This document shows positions 46,172-57,061 of a stretch of 64,000 nt of DNA, piece by piece. The translations under genes were made by a program, and so were the position numbers. Source of the DNA: Panulirus ornatus (taxonomy: Eukaryota > Arthropoda > Malacostraca > Decapoda > Palinuridae); the NCBI RefSeq assembly GCF_036320965.1, contig NC_092251.1, forward strand, positions 2,764,001-2,828,000, read 5' to 3'. Below the pieces are notes generated by a model. The model searched no databases, had not been told where the DNA came from, and was given only the letters and a program-made list of their open reading frames with translations. Within the stretch, counting starts at the first letter, position 1, and the number at the start of each line of letters is the position of its first letter.

Positions 46172-47399
46172 GTGTAACCCATATTCACACGAGATATCGT
46201 TCAGGAAATCAGGACGATGCTTTAGCCTAGCATTCATCCCTGTACAATTTCTCTTCCTTCATACCCACCCAGGCAACAAGGGTGATAATTGAATCATTCA
46301 TCATACTAAAAGTCTCCTGGGATCAGCTATTCACACTGCGGGTATACAAATCCTGTTAGAACGAACGCATCTCCGTGAAGGATTAGGCCAATGAAGGACC
46401 TGCGCAGTTGTGCCACTTGTTTAGTCGGGGTTGAGGCGGGAGCCTTACCTTGCTTTGGTAATGCCTGCGTGGCTCCGGTTTTGCTTGCATGGCATATATG
46501 CAAGAAGGTGCAAACGTATACATCTGAAATTTCCTATGAAATATCAAGGTCTGTTTGTTCTTGCATGCAGAGCTGTGGTGCCAGACGAAGAGAAACGCAA
46601 AGTACATTTTGGTTATACGTATATGGAAAGATAAATTCTAGACACGAGGAAATCAGTGGATAAAATCGATGTTCATTTTCTTCCTTTCGTGATGATATGA
46701 AGTTTACTTCAGTCATCACTTTTGTAAGTTTGCTTTGTTCACCAGTTATACTAATACTTCACATAACCCCACTTTGTAAACCCACTGTACAAACTCACAA
46801 GGTAAACTATGACTAAGACTATTTCCCTTTACGAATATCTAAATCAAAAATTTCGTGTACATTCTAAAGACAGACCACCATTATACCAGCAGTAGGTGAA
46901 ATGTCATGAGAAATAATCTGTATGAGAAACTATTACACAAATTTGGAATCCCTTTCTTTGTAAAAAAAAAAATCTTATGAACAATGCACAAGCGTTTCAG
47001 CCTTGTTATCCAGTTCGCATATCCACGTACTCGTGAGTGTAAGAAATAGAACGTCATCCTTTTAGGAAAATAATGATTCTGGGAATCATTTCCTAAAGGC
47101 TTGTGTCACTGGCTGAAAAACATATCCACGAACGTCAGCTTCGGTACTGACATTCAGAATGTGCTTGTGTAGGTCATCGCTGTTTAGCCATGCACCACGA
47201 ACTGTGCCAGCTGACGAGCAAAAAAAAAATTCATACTCTCCCCAAGAAGTCTGTCAGATATAACAGCAACACTGATTTTCTTGTCTGTTATGTTTGTTTT
47301 CTGTGAAGCTGGTTGTCTGTTATTCACTGACTATATTGTAATGTTTGTTGGATCTCTAGTTTTACACAAAATTAACTTTAACGTCATGGAGGAAAAGAA

Positions 47400-47400
<1 letters not shown>
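46172..47400. other. Unannotated block
   Basis: Complex sequence with short A-runs. Overlapping open frames at 46391-46663 and 46431-46634 carry no domain I recognise. Confidence 0.5.

Positions 47401-47401
<1 letters not shown>

Positions 47402-47480
<79 letters not shown>
47402..47480. repeat. (CT)n microsatellite
   Basis: Pure CT array of about 79 bp. Confidence 0.98.
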
Positions 47481-47485
<5 letters not shown>

Positions 47486-47677
47486 GCGAAGTGCAGATCA
47501 ATCTCATTAGTTCGTAATGGAGCTATATTGGTATATTTGGGTTTAGAAGTGGCCGTTGATGTATATTTGTTTAGCTAATGAGGATTGCCTGTAATGTAAA
47601 TTCGTAACGAGTATCCTGTCTAAATAGGACCAGATACCTTATTCACAGGAGAAGCAAAAACAAGAACGAGAAAGGAA

Positions 47678-47823
47678 TGAGCAGAGATGGAATAGAAAAA
47701 TGAAAGCAAGATGTAAGAAAATTTGAGATAAATTTGAGATAATAGACAAATGAGCATAGATGGAATAGAAACATGAAAGCAAGATGTAAGGGAATTTGAG
47801 GTACATTTGAGAAAATGGACAAG
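47678..47823. repeat. 73-bp tandem duplication
   Basis: Copy 1 (47678-47750) and copy 2 (47751-47823) start TGAGCAGAGATGGAATAG and TGAGCATAGATGGAATAG and stay aligned throughout (about 85-90% by eye). A third copy begins and fades at AATGAGAGAAAAG. Purine-rich. Confidence 0.92.
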
Positions 47824-47879
47824 AATGAGAGAAAAGAGGACAAACGAAAGATTACACAAAATCAAAAACGAAAAATAAC

Positions 47880-48130
47880 AAAATCTTGAAAGATAAAACT
47901 ACAGAGAAGATATGGATGCGCATTTTTTCTCTTTTTTTTCTTTCAACCAAGACAGACTGCGCGTCGGACCCCAGAAGAAGGAGCAAGACTTTCCTGAAGA
48001 AAAAAATTAATAAACAAAAGCTTGAAGAAGACGGGACACAAAGCAGTACCCAAGGAAGAAAAAAAATGATCGTGGAAACAAAGAGTTAGCAGAGGAGAAT
48101 ATAAGACAAACTGGCAACACTGTAGAGATC
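47880..48130. other. Purine-rich stretch
   Basis: A- and G-rich sequence (AAGAAG-type words) with no gene signature. Confidence 0.5.
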
Positions 48131-48182
48131 CTTTGAAGTAGGATGTTTTCCTTCGTTGGCACACTATCATCACCGCTGTTTT

Positions 48183-48270
48183 AACCACCATCACCATCAT
48201 CACCACTGCCTCCTTCACCATCATCACCACTGCCTCCTTCACCATCATCGCAATCACCATCACCATCTTC
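48183..48270. repeat. 24-bp tandem repeat within CAT/CAC triplet tract
   Basis: TTCACCATCATCACCACTGC-CTCC repeats (about 2.5 copies) within a broader CACCAT triplet stretch. The minus strand reads VVMMVKEA repeats as a by-product. Confidence 0.85.
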
Positions 48271-48479
48271 CTGTACACATTACAAGAATTTGCATCTCCT
48301 AGACTTTCTTTCTCAGTGTGATTTGTACCTCAATGACTCGCTTTCTCCACGTGGATCCAAGTATTCTCAGTCAGTGCCATCATTAGTGACAATCCCCCAT
48401 GATAATTAGAACTTTAACACTTCTGAGCGAAGGGCATATCCCTGTCCCCATCATTATTACACTAAACCGTGCCATGACA

Positions 48480-48620
48480 TCCTAATCGCTCGTATCACCA
48501 TCGTCACTATCATTACTAGCATTATCACCACCACTATCACCCTCATATCACCGTCAGTGTCTCACCATCACAGCGCCACCAGAAGAATCATCTCCGCAAC
48601 ACCAACACTCCCCTGAACAC
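48480..48620. repeat. Decayed CAC/ATC triplet tract
   Basis: Irregular TCACCATC and ACCACTATC words; no clean register. Confidence 0.6.
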
Positions 48621-48799
48621 AACCCCTAAACTCTCCCTCACACAACTCATCATCCGCTACAGGTGTCTCTGTCAACAGAATATCTCCGATCAAAATCCTA
48701 CGATTAGATGGCTGTCCATTTTTTTTTTTTCTTTTATTTCCCTGGTAGACGATTCTTGAGAGGCATTCTGTCCACTACCACCGGTTGCCCCTCAGTAAG

Positions 48800-48801
<2 letters not shown>

Positions 48802-48861
<60 letters not shown>
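48802..48861. repeat. (CT)n microsatellite
   Basis: Pure CT array of about 60 bp. Confidence 0.98.
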
Positions 48862-48863
<2 letters not shown>

Positions 48864-48864
48864 C

Positions 48865-49519
48865 TCGAAGATGAGCATTTACGGCAAAGACAAACACAGG
48901 AGAGGGAGGGGGAACTCAGAAGGTCCGGTTTGAGGAAACTATATAAACAAGTGGGTTGACGTCTTCGTCCACTGATGTTGTGTTGTTCTTGTTTTCGTAA
49001 TGAATAAGTCAAGAGCTTTGTGAGCTGTCGGCCTAGTCTGTCGTGAGCTTTTTGTGAATGATGGCTCGTCTCTGTTCTACTTTCACGAGAACTTTTGTTC
49101 CCCATCGTTTGATGTGACTACTCATAGTCCGTCTTCTGTCGTACCTTTACAATGGCTACGGTGAAAGCATTCAAACCCTGGGAGTTACTTTCATGTATTA
49201 CTTGGTAATTCAATTCCCAAAATTTCCCCCTACGTAACTGAGTACTATATACATAAATACTTTCACTCACTGACATTTTCTTATTTCTATAACCGCATTC
49301 CTAGTGTTCTTCACTGAGTGCCATCTCCCAGTTGTAATTCACTAAGGAGAGAATTCTGCACTCTACCTGCATTCATGATATCCTCAGTCAGTTCCATTTA
49401 ATTCTTTTTATAATCATCTGTTAAGCAAAAATGTTTGCACTTGGGAACTTATCTTGTTTCATTTTCCCTTGAATTAGAAGGAATATACTTGATCACGAGT
49501 TCAATTGTGATATTTTCCA

Positions 49520-49520
<1 letters not shown>
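48865..49520. other. Unannotated stretch
   Basis: Complex sequence; nothing recognised. Confidence 0.5.
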
Positions 49521-49521
<1 letters not shown>

Positions 49522-49566
<45 letters not shown>

Positions 49567-49570
49567 TATA
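49522..49570. repeat. (TA)n microsatellite
   Basis: TA array of about 39 bp with CATATATATA tail. Confidence 0.98.
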
Positions 49571-49867
49571 ACATTCTCGAAATTAAGTACTTCATCTGCT
49601 TTCAGATAATCCCTCACGTATCATTAATCTAAAAGTCTTGACAAGATGGCTTCGTATCCTCACTTCACACAGTCCTTGTCATATGCGACTTCATACAAAT
49701 CAGTTTTCACCGTATAATCAATTTTCTGAACATCGAGGCGTTACCATCCTTTACAGATTCTCGCATCTTGACCTCCGTAGTCTGCCTTCCTCCTAGTGCT
49801 TGGAGCAGCTTATCAAATCTGATGGAGTAATAGACCATAAATTTCAGTCCGGAAGTTTTGGATGTGT

Positions 49868-49925
49868 CCCCCCCCCCTCCTTTCCCCTCTTCCTCCTCCT
49901 CCCCGCCCCCCCTTCATCCCCCCCC
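49868..49925. repeat. C-rich tract
   Basis: Ten C followed by C/T-rich sequence with two more C runs. Confidence 0.9.
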
Positions 49926-49934
49926 TCATGAAAG

Positions 49935-50177
49935 ATGATATCCCAAATGACCATCGAGGAGTTCGAAGATCACCGCTGTTTAACTTTGAACGAGTGGCGT
50001 GATTGGCCACTTACGGTAGTTGCTGTTAGTCAAGGAGTTCCAACTTTGGCCATATGTCACTTATGTGATATTGATAATGTTTTTACCCTCGGTATATTGA
50101 TTTTCTTGGCGTCTGTAGCGAGTCGATGTACTGCTGTGTGGGGGAAGGATGCTGCAGATGTTTATTTGGTTTACTAA
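49935..50177 (+). CDS. Protein-like open frame, unknown
   Basis: An 80-codon ATG-started frame of ordinary composition: MISQMTIEEFEDHRCLTLNE, a hydrophobic segment FTLGILIFLASVA, and a C-terminus WGKDAADVYLVY. No domain recognised and no clear exon signals. It ends ~110 bp before hairpin-family copy C. Confidence 0.18.
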   Translation: MISQMTIEEFEDHRCLTLNEWRDWPLTVVAVSQGVPTLAICHLCDIDNVFTLGILIFLASVASRCTAVWGKDAADVYLVY

Positions 50178-50283
50178 ATGTCATTGTATTATTATCATTA
50201 GCGTTAGCATTATCTTAATCACTTTCATTGCTGCCATTATCATTATCATAACTATTATTTTGTAACTTCAGTGCCTCTTTTCT

Positions 50284-50530
50284 TTCCAGGGGTTCCTGCA
50301 GCTTCAGGGTGCGCTGCAATCAGTAGCAGGGCACTCCTTTGGAGTCAGAAATCCAACGAGATTGTATGCTGATTATACAACCTCGCCGATGATGACCTTC
50401 CACTTGCAGGAAGTGGGACAATTGGGTCCCTAACGAGGCTGTTTGTGGAGATCAGAAACTCATAAATTAGCGTGTGGTACGAAGAAAAACGTCATACAAA
50501 TATCCCTGAAGAGAAATAAACAAGAGCCAT
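50284..50530 (+). mobile_element. Dispersed hairpin repeat family, copy C (longest)
   Basis: In order: GGTTCCTGCAGCTTCAGGG, TGCGCTGCAATCAGTAGCAG, CACTCCTTTGGAGTC, a hairpin CGAGATTGTA...TACAACCTCG (50356-50387), CTCGCCGATGATGACC, then a 3' part ATTGGGTCCCTAACGAGGCT shared with copy E. It joins the A/B/D half and the E half, so it defines the family best. No coding capacity. Family not recognised. Confidence 0.72.
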
Positions 50531-50649
50531 AATTCATTTTCCCCTCAGGCATGTCACTCAAGAGCATGAAAGAAACATAATATTCGCAACGCAACTCAAA
50601 CCCCAGTTAATTGCCAAAGTTATATTGTTTCCTTTCTTGGTGCCGCCAT

Positions 50650-50652
<3 letters not shown>

Positions 50653-50709
<57 letters not shown>
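50653..50709. repeat. (CT)n microsatellite
   Basis: Pure CT array of about 56 bp. Confidence 0.98.
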
Positions 50710-50710
<1 letters not shown>

Positions 50711-50711
50711 A

Positions 50712-51435
50712 CCCAATTATGGTAAGAATAACCTTCTTAAGCCAGACATACTCGTTCATGTCATGGAAGGAGAACCATTCCTGCCGTGAAGGTAATGGCC
50801 CCGTAGCTTCATTGTAATTGCATCCTTAAAGTTCTTTTTTTTCGCGAAAGAATTAGTTTGTGTGTTTGAGGTCTGTGCCACCCTAATCCTACAGAAGATC
50901 CGTTAAGGATACGTACAACGGGGAAGTGAAGAATTTCACACACGCACTCTAAAACTACGGTCGTGTGTTGTACGTGTCGACAGGAATGAAAGTGAATGCT
51001 CACTCCTCACAATGGCTTGCTTCACGCACTGGCTTCTTCATTCACTGTAGCTTCCTTAGATAGTTTAGCGAGGATTAGGACGCGGAATTGTGCTTGTTCT
51101 TCTTGTTCGTAAAGAGATATATTCAGAGGAAATACTATACTTCATCTATCCATGTCATAAAACTATACACATAGGGAGGGCTATACTTAATCTATCTACG
51201 TCATAAAACCAACGGTATTCTGTACACTTATGAAGAATGGGATGTACAGAAGATGAGGCGTCGTTGCAAGTATCGAAACAATAGAAAGTTGTCCATTACA
51301 AAAACAATATATCGGATGTCCATCATCAAGCAAAGAGAACAATGAATATCTACCTAATTCCTGAAACTAGACAGTGAGAGAGAAAGGGAGGAGAAGAGAA
51401 ACGTTGTCAGATTTGACGTCAAAGCCAAAGCGAGG
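50712..51435. other. Unannotated stretch
   Basis: A short duplication of CTATACTTCATCTATCCATG TCATAAAAC / CTATACTTAATCTATCTACG TCATAAAAC about 50 bp apart (51137-51210); otherwise nothing. Confidence 0.5.
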
Positions 51436-51436
51436 G

Positions 51437-51438
<2 letters not shown>

Positions 51439-51496
<58 letters not shown>
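51439..51496. repeat. (GA)n microsatellite
   Basis: Pure GA array of about 58 bp. Confidence 0.98.
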
Positions 51497-51498
<2 letters not shown>

Positions 51499-51678
51499 TG
51501 GCCTCCCAATCTGAAACATATCACTTACACTCAGTCCTCTGGTAGAGTTGGTGGCGGATATCTAACTCGCTAAACTCTGGCCTCTGACCACAAAGGAAGA
51601 GCCCAGGATATAACATTAGTGACTCGCGAATGAACCCTTCAAACTGAAGATAAAAGGGACTTCCAGATCAAAGATTCC

Positions 51679-51699
51679 ATATATATATGTATATATATT

Positions 51700-51770
<71 letters not shown>
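51679..51770. repeat. (TA)n microsatellite
   Basis: TA array of about 92 bp with TGTA and TTTATG interruptions near its start. Confidence 0.98.
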
Positions 51771-51773
<3 letters not shown>

Positions 51774-51774
51774 G

Positions 51775-52350
51775 TCACTCACCTAATCACAGAAAAATCT
51801 AATACCAAACTGGCACTCCTACCTCAACACTGTAAACCAAAAGCCCATCATCAACCACCTCCAGCGCACATTAAAGGAGATCACACCTCCAGCAACGACT
51901 CATAAACGTAGAGCACTTCTAGCCCCGTTCAATGACATCACATGGCCTATAGTCCAGAGGTCAGGTGCGACCCAATCCTAGCCAAGCTCTCTGGAGTGAA
52001 CGGTAGTCAGAGGAACGTGGAATGAAAATATCCAAGGGGCCAATCGATGGGTTCAAGAGTTTTAAATGCAGATGTCAGGCACCTTTCGCTATCGCCTGCC
52101 GTGTCATGTATTAAATATTCTGTACGATATGAACGACCTTTACACAGCGAGCTTTACTGGAGTCAGATGATAGACTGCAGCAGTGAAGGGCACCGCACCT
52201 TGGAGGTCTTTTCCAATTAATGTGAAATCCTGTTCTATCACTATCTTAAACATACAAAGAAGTACAGAGCTTAATTTACAACGTGTGATTTACAGTTCAC
52301 CTTGCAACTATATACAAGCAACAGTGAATTTGATGATATAAAACAGAACA
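51775..52350. other. Unannotated stretch
   Basis: Complex sequence; nothing recognised. Confidence 0.5.
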
Positions 52351-52352
52351 CA

Positions 52353-52355
<3 letters not shown>

Positions 52356-52408
<53 letters not shown>

Positions 52409-52409
52409 A
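52356..52409. repeat. (CA)n microsatellite
   Basis: CA array of about 47 bp plus CATACACA tail. Confidence 0.98.
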
Positions 52410-52743
52410 ATAAACAGGAGGAAGATGTACTCAATGAAGCCAGTATACGAAAGGTTCAAGGCTATATGTAGGTTGAGAATGTAAAAGAGACGGGACCCCC
52501 TGAGTGTAACACTCCCTCCCCATACATTATAACTACGTGTTTACAAATTGGTAACCACACACACACACACATACACGCTACCACCGGGAACAGATACATG
52601 GCCACCAATATATGTATCAATTCTTCGTATGTCTATCTGTAACGGAATCATTGTGAAGGAGGTCAAGATCAAAAAGTGTCTGGTGATCCTGTCAGAAGCT
52701 GCTGGATTCTTAACTCCAAAAGAGATTCACTTGAAGAAATACT

Positions 52744-52745
<2 letters not shown>

Positions 52746-52802
<57 letters not shown>
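52746..52802. repeat. (CT)n microsatellite
   Basis: Pure CT array of about 57 bp. Confidence 0.98.
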
Positions 52803-52805
<3 letters not shown>

Positions 52806-52939
52806 AGGTCGTCTTCTGAACTGTATCGCGTCACGAACAAAGCCCGTAACTCGTAGCTGTGTTCGAACATTATATCTGAAGAGGTGCCATTCAGGGACGC
52901 CTCGTAGATCACGTAACGTCCAGCTTTGTTTGGCAACAC

Positions 52940-53296
52940 TTGTTAGGAAGTTGTTACCCGGAGAGGCTTCGGGTCAGTCCAACCAGAATCCATCTCTCAC
53001 ATCGTCAGAAAGGCTTGCGTGGCGCCTCCAGCTTTTCTGATAACGCTGTTAACATCGCCAGCAGAGGTCGCGTACCGATTAAAATTTTACTCGGTACAAG
53101 CGAATGTCAAGGCCTTTGTCCTGTCGCTAGAATGTCGGGATCTCTTCATTCTCGAGGAAATGTCATACCTCGACAAGTGCTTCTGAGTGCCATTGTCGCT
53201 GGCCACTCTCATCAGTCCGCTGACATGTGTTCGTCTCATACTCACCATCTTCTCCATGAAGGTAATCTTTGCTTTCAGCTTTTTGAACGCTTGTAG
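52940..53296 (+). CDS. Open frame of 118 codons, unknown
   Basis: Frame through sequence of higher GC than the surroundings (for example KGLRGASSFSDNAVNIASRG and SADMCSSHTHHLLHEGNL). The ATG-less start (TTG), lack of a recognised domain, and an antisense open frame over the same DNA (53087-53305) argue against confidence. A GAAGGTAATC donor-like site lies at 53260. Confidence 0.13.
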   Translation: MLGSCYPERLRVSPTRIHLSHRQKGLRGASSFSDNAVNIASRGRVPIKILLGTSECQGLCPVARMSGSLHSRGNVIPRQVLLSAIVAGHSHQSADMCSSHTHHLLHEGNLCFQLFERL

Positions 53297-53431
53297 GTAA
53301 TTCATTCCACGTATGGTTTCCTAACGTATCTGTTATGTTTTGGAAGTCTTTTTTTACCTCAAGGAGAGCGTCTCGTCTGCTACGTCTCTTGTCTTTTAAG
53401 AGGAACTCTTACCTACCGATTTAAGAGTTAG

Positions 53432-53863
53432 TTATAAACGGATAAACGCAATTATTTCCTTTAACCGGCAGCTTATCCTCCCGGACGATCCATTCCTTTG
53501 ATAATTTCTCTTAGTGGTGTGTTCTTTTCTTTTCTTATACTTAGTCCTTATTTCCCCTCGTATTCCCTTTATCCTTTGCTTCCACTTATCTGTCCAGCAG
53601 CAGTAGCATGCGGTAAGAATAGAGAGACGACTTTCCAGTTCCCGAGCATCTTCCAGAATGTGAGAGGTGACACAGTTCACACGCCTCCCCTTCTTCATCT
53701 TCCATGCCTCACCAACACATGAGCATGATCCTCCCTTCGTAAGTGCCCCCCTATAAAACCTCTTTCTCAGATCCTTTTGTCTGATGTTAATGATGACATA
53801 TTCTCGCCATGAGTGACTCTTAACTCGCTGATGCAACTTCAAGCAGGTGGAGTCCGGTAGCAA
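53432..53863 (-). CDS. Open frame of 143 codons, unknown
   Basis: The longest open frame in the window that is not simple or C/T-rich sequence. It is Lys/Arg-rich toward its C-terminus (KKRKEHTTKRNYQRN) with an internal Cys cluster (LTACYCCWTDKW). No family recognised, no splice signals that I trust. On the plus strand the region is T/C-rich, which by itself depletes minus-strand stops. Confidence 0.15.
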   Translation of the reverse strand: MLPDSTCLKLHQRVKSHSWREYVIINIRQKDLRKRFYRGALTKGGSCSCVGEAWKMKKGRRVNCVTSHILEDARELESRLSILTACYCCWTDKWKQRIKGIRGEIRTKYKKRKEHTTKRNYQRNGSSGRISCRLKEIIAFIRL

Positions 53864-54120
53864 AAAACGAATTAAACACGAAACACACAGGTGTAAGCTC
53901 GTTTCTTCTACTCATTAGCATTAATTATAACTCCAGGATGATATTACAGTTAGAGAGTAGCCAATAAAAGGGAGAAAACTGCTAACAGCAGACGTCTGCA
54001 CCTAATTCTAACAGCCCATTATAAGGTTTAACTTCCGTATATTCTTCTTTATGAGTTCCCGCTCATGCCAGCCTCCCACACTCTGTGTTCTTAAGGCAAG
54101 GAAAATGTGTGGTGTTTCAC

Positions 54121-54122
<2 letters not shown>

Positions 54123-54181
<59 letters not shown>
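54123..54181. repeat. (TA)n microsatellite
   Basis: Pure TA array of about 58 bp. Confidence 0.98.
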
Positions 54182-54185
<4 letters not shown>

Positions 54186-54316
54186 ATTTTTATAAAGTAC
54201 TGTAGATGCTCACATGCCATAGTTCTGTAGTTATATCAATTTTTGAGGTTTTTTAAGAGAACACGTATTCCCCATCAACATATCAATAACTGACTCATCA
54301 GGACCTCCCCACCCCC

Positions 54317-54318
<2 letters not shown>

Positions 54319-54373
<55 letters not shown>
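54319..54373. repeat. (CA)n microsatellite
   Basis: Pure CA array of about 55 bp after a C-rich lead-in. Confidence 0.98.
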
Positions 54374-54376
<3 letters not shown>

Positions 54377-54473
54377 TGTAAATCATCGATGAGAACCTGG
54401 CCAACAATTTACCCTGACATACTAATAACCGGCGAATGAATTTCTTATTAACCACCGATCAAAGCTCTCTTGA

Positions 54474-54518
54474 AACACACACACACACACACACACACAG
54501 CGTGTGTGTATGTGTGTG
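54474..54518. repeat. (CA)n-(GT)n inverted pair
   Basis: CA run (54474-54499) meets CGTGTGTGTATGTGTGTG (from 54501): reverse-complementary arms with almost no spacer. Confidence 0.95.
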
Positions 54519-54519
54519 A

Positions 54520-54915
54520 GTAAGATCACGATCAAAATCACTAAACAAAAGGCTGTAAACCTTTTTAATTCTTCATAATCGTGACTGATATATTGACTAT
54601 GTCTTTCACAGGCCGGTGGCTAATCAAGTGCAAATATCAAGCAAGGAAAAAAAAGAGACACTGAAATATCAGTGTGCCGTTATCTTCTTAAAACTCCATA
54701 GTGTTCCCACTTCTGCTTTATCTGAGTTCCGTAATAATGCTGTTGGTCCGTTTTATTCTCACCTTCGCACCTGTTCTATGCAATCTTCTGATTTAACTCA
54801 CAAGCCTAAGAAACGAGCCCCCTTCCCATGTCATCTAAATCCTGGTCGTATACACAGACAACCAGATGCCTCTTTCTCCCTTTCCCTTTACCATCAGTTA
54901 CAATGATAATCCATC
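54520..54915. other. Unannotated stretch
   Basis: Complex sequence; the 96-codon frame 54616-54906 shows no domain. Confidence 0.5.
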
Positions 54916-54917
54916 AA

Positions 54918-54938
54918 GGGGGGGGGGGGGGGGGGGGG
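54918..54938. repeat. Poly-G run
   Basis: Twenty-one consecutive G, the longest mononucleotide G run in the window. Confidence 0.97.
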
Positions 54939-55179
54939 CGGTAACAGGTTGTGACAAGACGCGTTAATACGAGCGGGACGAGCCGGATCATACTGGCGGA
55001 AAGCTGTGTCATTAAGGCAGGCAATGTGGCTGCCAAGTTGAGAATGGCTGGCGAGAGTAATCGGTTGATCCCTTTATGATTACACTGCTGATGAGGCAAG
55101 AACGAGCATGGAGTTTATGGTCCGGTGCCAAGAGTGACCAAACATACTCTGAGGATGGGATGTGAGGTGGCGCTGGTGG

Positions 55180-55180
<1 letters not shown>

Positions 55181-55231
<51 letters not shown>
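55181..55231. repeat. (GA)n microsatellite
   Basis: About 51 bp, first of three GA arrays in 440 bp. Confidence 0.98.
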
Positions 55232-55234
<3 letters not shown>

Positions 55235-55337
55235 TAAGGGGTGATAAGATACGAAGAAAGGAAACTGAAGAAAGTAATGTAGGCAAGAAGAAAAATGGAG
55301 GTGGAAAATGAGAGAAAGGGAGGAGAAGTGTGGGTGG

Positions 55338-55339
<2 letters not shown>

Positions 55340-55395
<56 letters not shown>
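55340..55395. repeat. (GA)n microsatellite
   Basis: About 56 bp, second of the cluster; preceded by GGGTGGTGG like the first array (GGTGGCGCTGGTGGG). Confidence 0.98.
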
Positions 55396-55399
<4 letters not shown>

Positions 55400-55554
55400 C
55401 GCCATTGTAGAGAGAAGTCGGGAGTGGATGAGAGATTGAGACTGGATGAAAAGGAAAGGAAAACGGTTGAGTTTCTTGTCCTTTTAGAGTGAGGCGAAGA
55501 AGATGCCAGGATGGAAAAGAGTTTACTTTCGTATCAGCAGAAAGAAAAATGAGG

Positions 55555-55558
<4 letters not shown>

Positions 55559-55615
<57 letters not shown>
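55559..55615. repeat. (GA)n microsatellite
   Basis: About 57 bp, third of the cluster, in a purine-rich stretch that runs to about 55760. Confidence 0.98.
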
Positions 55616-55616
<1 letters not shown>

Positions 55617-55619
55617 AGC

Positions 55620-56010
55620 GGAAGGTAAAGAGGTAAAGAAAAAGGGAAAGGATGTAAAAGGTAACAGAGGGAGATTTAAAAATATAAGACCAGAAATATT
55701 TCCTCTTTCCTGTAAGATGAGGGAAAGAATTTTTTTTGAGTTGAGATGTTTACAAATGGATCACAGGGGTGAGGGGAAGACGAGATGTGGGTGTTAGCTT
55801 GAGAGAAAAGCTATTACTTAAAACTATGTTAGTAGGACTGAATAACGAAATGATTAAAGAGGGAAATCCAACACTCTAAAAGGACTCAATAGCATAGAAT
55901 CTAAATAGAAAGAAATGCATCTGTATTCATGACGTTAAGAAGATAAACACTATGGTTGCTACGAAAGGTTTGCCAAGTAAGAATTTTTGTGTCTAGCCTC
56001 TCTCTTAACC
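55620..56010. other. Unannotated stretch
   Basis: Purine-rich then AT-rich sequence; nothing recognised. Confidence 0.5.
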
Positions 56011-56036
56011 TTATATATATATATATATATATATAT
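56011..56036. repeat. (TA)n
   Basis: Short TA run (26 bp) at the 3' end of the SINE-like head on the minus strand. Confidence 0.95.
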
Positions 56037-56130
56037 TATCCTCCACAGGAAGGATTCGAACCCTCTCCTGCTTGTGAAACATATATGAATATCATATCTA
56101 CCTAGATCATCATTATACTCGATAAATCTT
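56037..56130 (-). mobile_element. tRNA-like SINE head with B-box
   Basis: The minus strand carries GGTTCGAATCC (about 56064-56054), an exact Pol III B-box/TpsiC loop flanked by GAG and TTC that can form a T-stem, followed by CTGTGGAGGA and a TA run. Upstream, TTTCACAAGCAGGAG fits the anticodon-to-variable-loop region, but the D-arm (TCTAGGTAGATATGATATTC) is decayed. A worn tRNA-derived SINE fits better than a functional tRNA gene, since the acceptor stem cannot be closed. Confidence 0.45.
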
Positions 56131-56436
56131 ATGAAAAATAAAACTCCATGTAATAATGATTCATGGGAACGTCTGAGGGCTTAAACTGAGCAGCGTGACA
56201 TTTACTGTATACATATATGAAGTGAATGATATATTATGATGAAGAAAAAACTATTAAAAAAGTCATGTAAGTATTGTGAATGTTGGTCATTTCAATGCAA
56301 CGTGAGAGTCCTTTGAAGGTCAGCACATTAAACCAATAATTCGTTTACTGTCATATTGATGGGATTAATGTGTGAGTAGATTGATTAGTTTGTGACATTC
56401 ACAACTGTCGCGCGCCTGTGAAATGGTTACAGTGTT

Positions 56437-56694
56437 CACTAAAATCATTGTAGTATGACACTGAAATCATTACAGGATTTCCTGAAATCCCTGAAGTTAC
56501 ACTGAATTCATGATGATAATCACTGAAATCATTGCAGTGGTATTTGATATCAATATAGTATTCTTTATGATAAAACATTCACAAAAGTTATTACAGTGTT
56601 CAAGTCATTATCATATACTCTGATATCATTGATACATTCACTGTAATCATTGCAGTATGCAATGAGATCATTAGAACATTCTTCTGAAGCATTC
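56437..56694. repeat. ~21-bp degenerate tandem repeat, ~12 copies
   Basis: Units like CACTGAAATCATTACAGTAT recur every 19-23 bp (starts at 56437, 56459, 56481, 56500, 56521 and on). Substitutions and small indels are frequent. The core TGAAATCATTAC resembles the unit at 11259-11428. Confidence 0.75.
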
Positions 56695-56931
56695 ATCATT
56701 CCACAACCCACTGTCCTTTTCTTGTACTTCTGCACCCAAAATCTCGCACGCCACGCACCTCACCCCAAAAGTGATTCAAACACTGCTTCCCTATAATACT
56801 ACTGCTCTCCTTCGAACCATGTGGGTTGCTTTACTCACACCCTGTGGCATTCTCCTCTTAAAACACCCATATGTCTCAGAACACAGTGAATCTCTCTTCT
56901 GTATCTCACTCCTTCAGCAATAGCAAAAATC

Positions 56932-57012
56932 ACTTTTGACGGGGCTGTATCATCGTCAGTGCAACGCAGCCTCGAAGCTGCAAAGTGCCCTATACACAAG
57001 ATCCTGGGTGTG
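56932..57012 (-). mobile_element. Dispersed hairpin repeat family, copy D (internally deleted)
   Basis: On the minus strand: CCCAGGATCTTGTG, TATAGGGCACTTTGCAGC, TTCGAGGCTGCGTTGCAC, then directly ATGATACAGCCCCGTCAAAA and GTGATT. Relative to copy A it lacks everything from CAGTAG to the first hairpin arm. A TA array follows at 57017. Confidence 0.65.
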
Positions 57013-57013
57013 T

Positions 57014-57016
<3 letters not shown>

Positions 57017-57056
<40 letters not shown>
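57017..57056. repeat. (TA)n microsatellite
   Basis: TA array of about 40 bp. Confidence 0.97.

Positions 57057-57061
<5 letters not shown>

Noticed and set aside
45962..46292. Five overlapping 66-117-codon frames on both strands
   Set aside because: All are translations of CT, CA and TG arrays.
48183..48270. His- or Met-rich protein repeat
   Set aside because: CACCAT triplet sequence with no extended open frame context or splice signals.
56037..56110. Functional tRNA gene
   Set aside because: B-box and T-stem are present but D-arm and acceptor stem are not.
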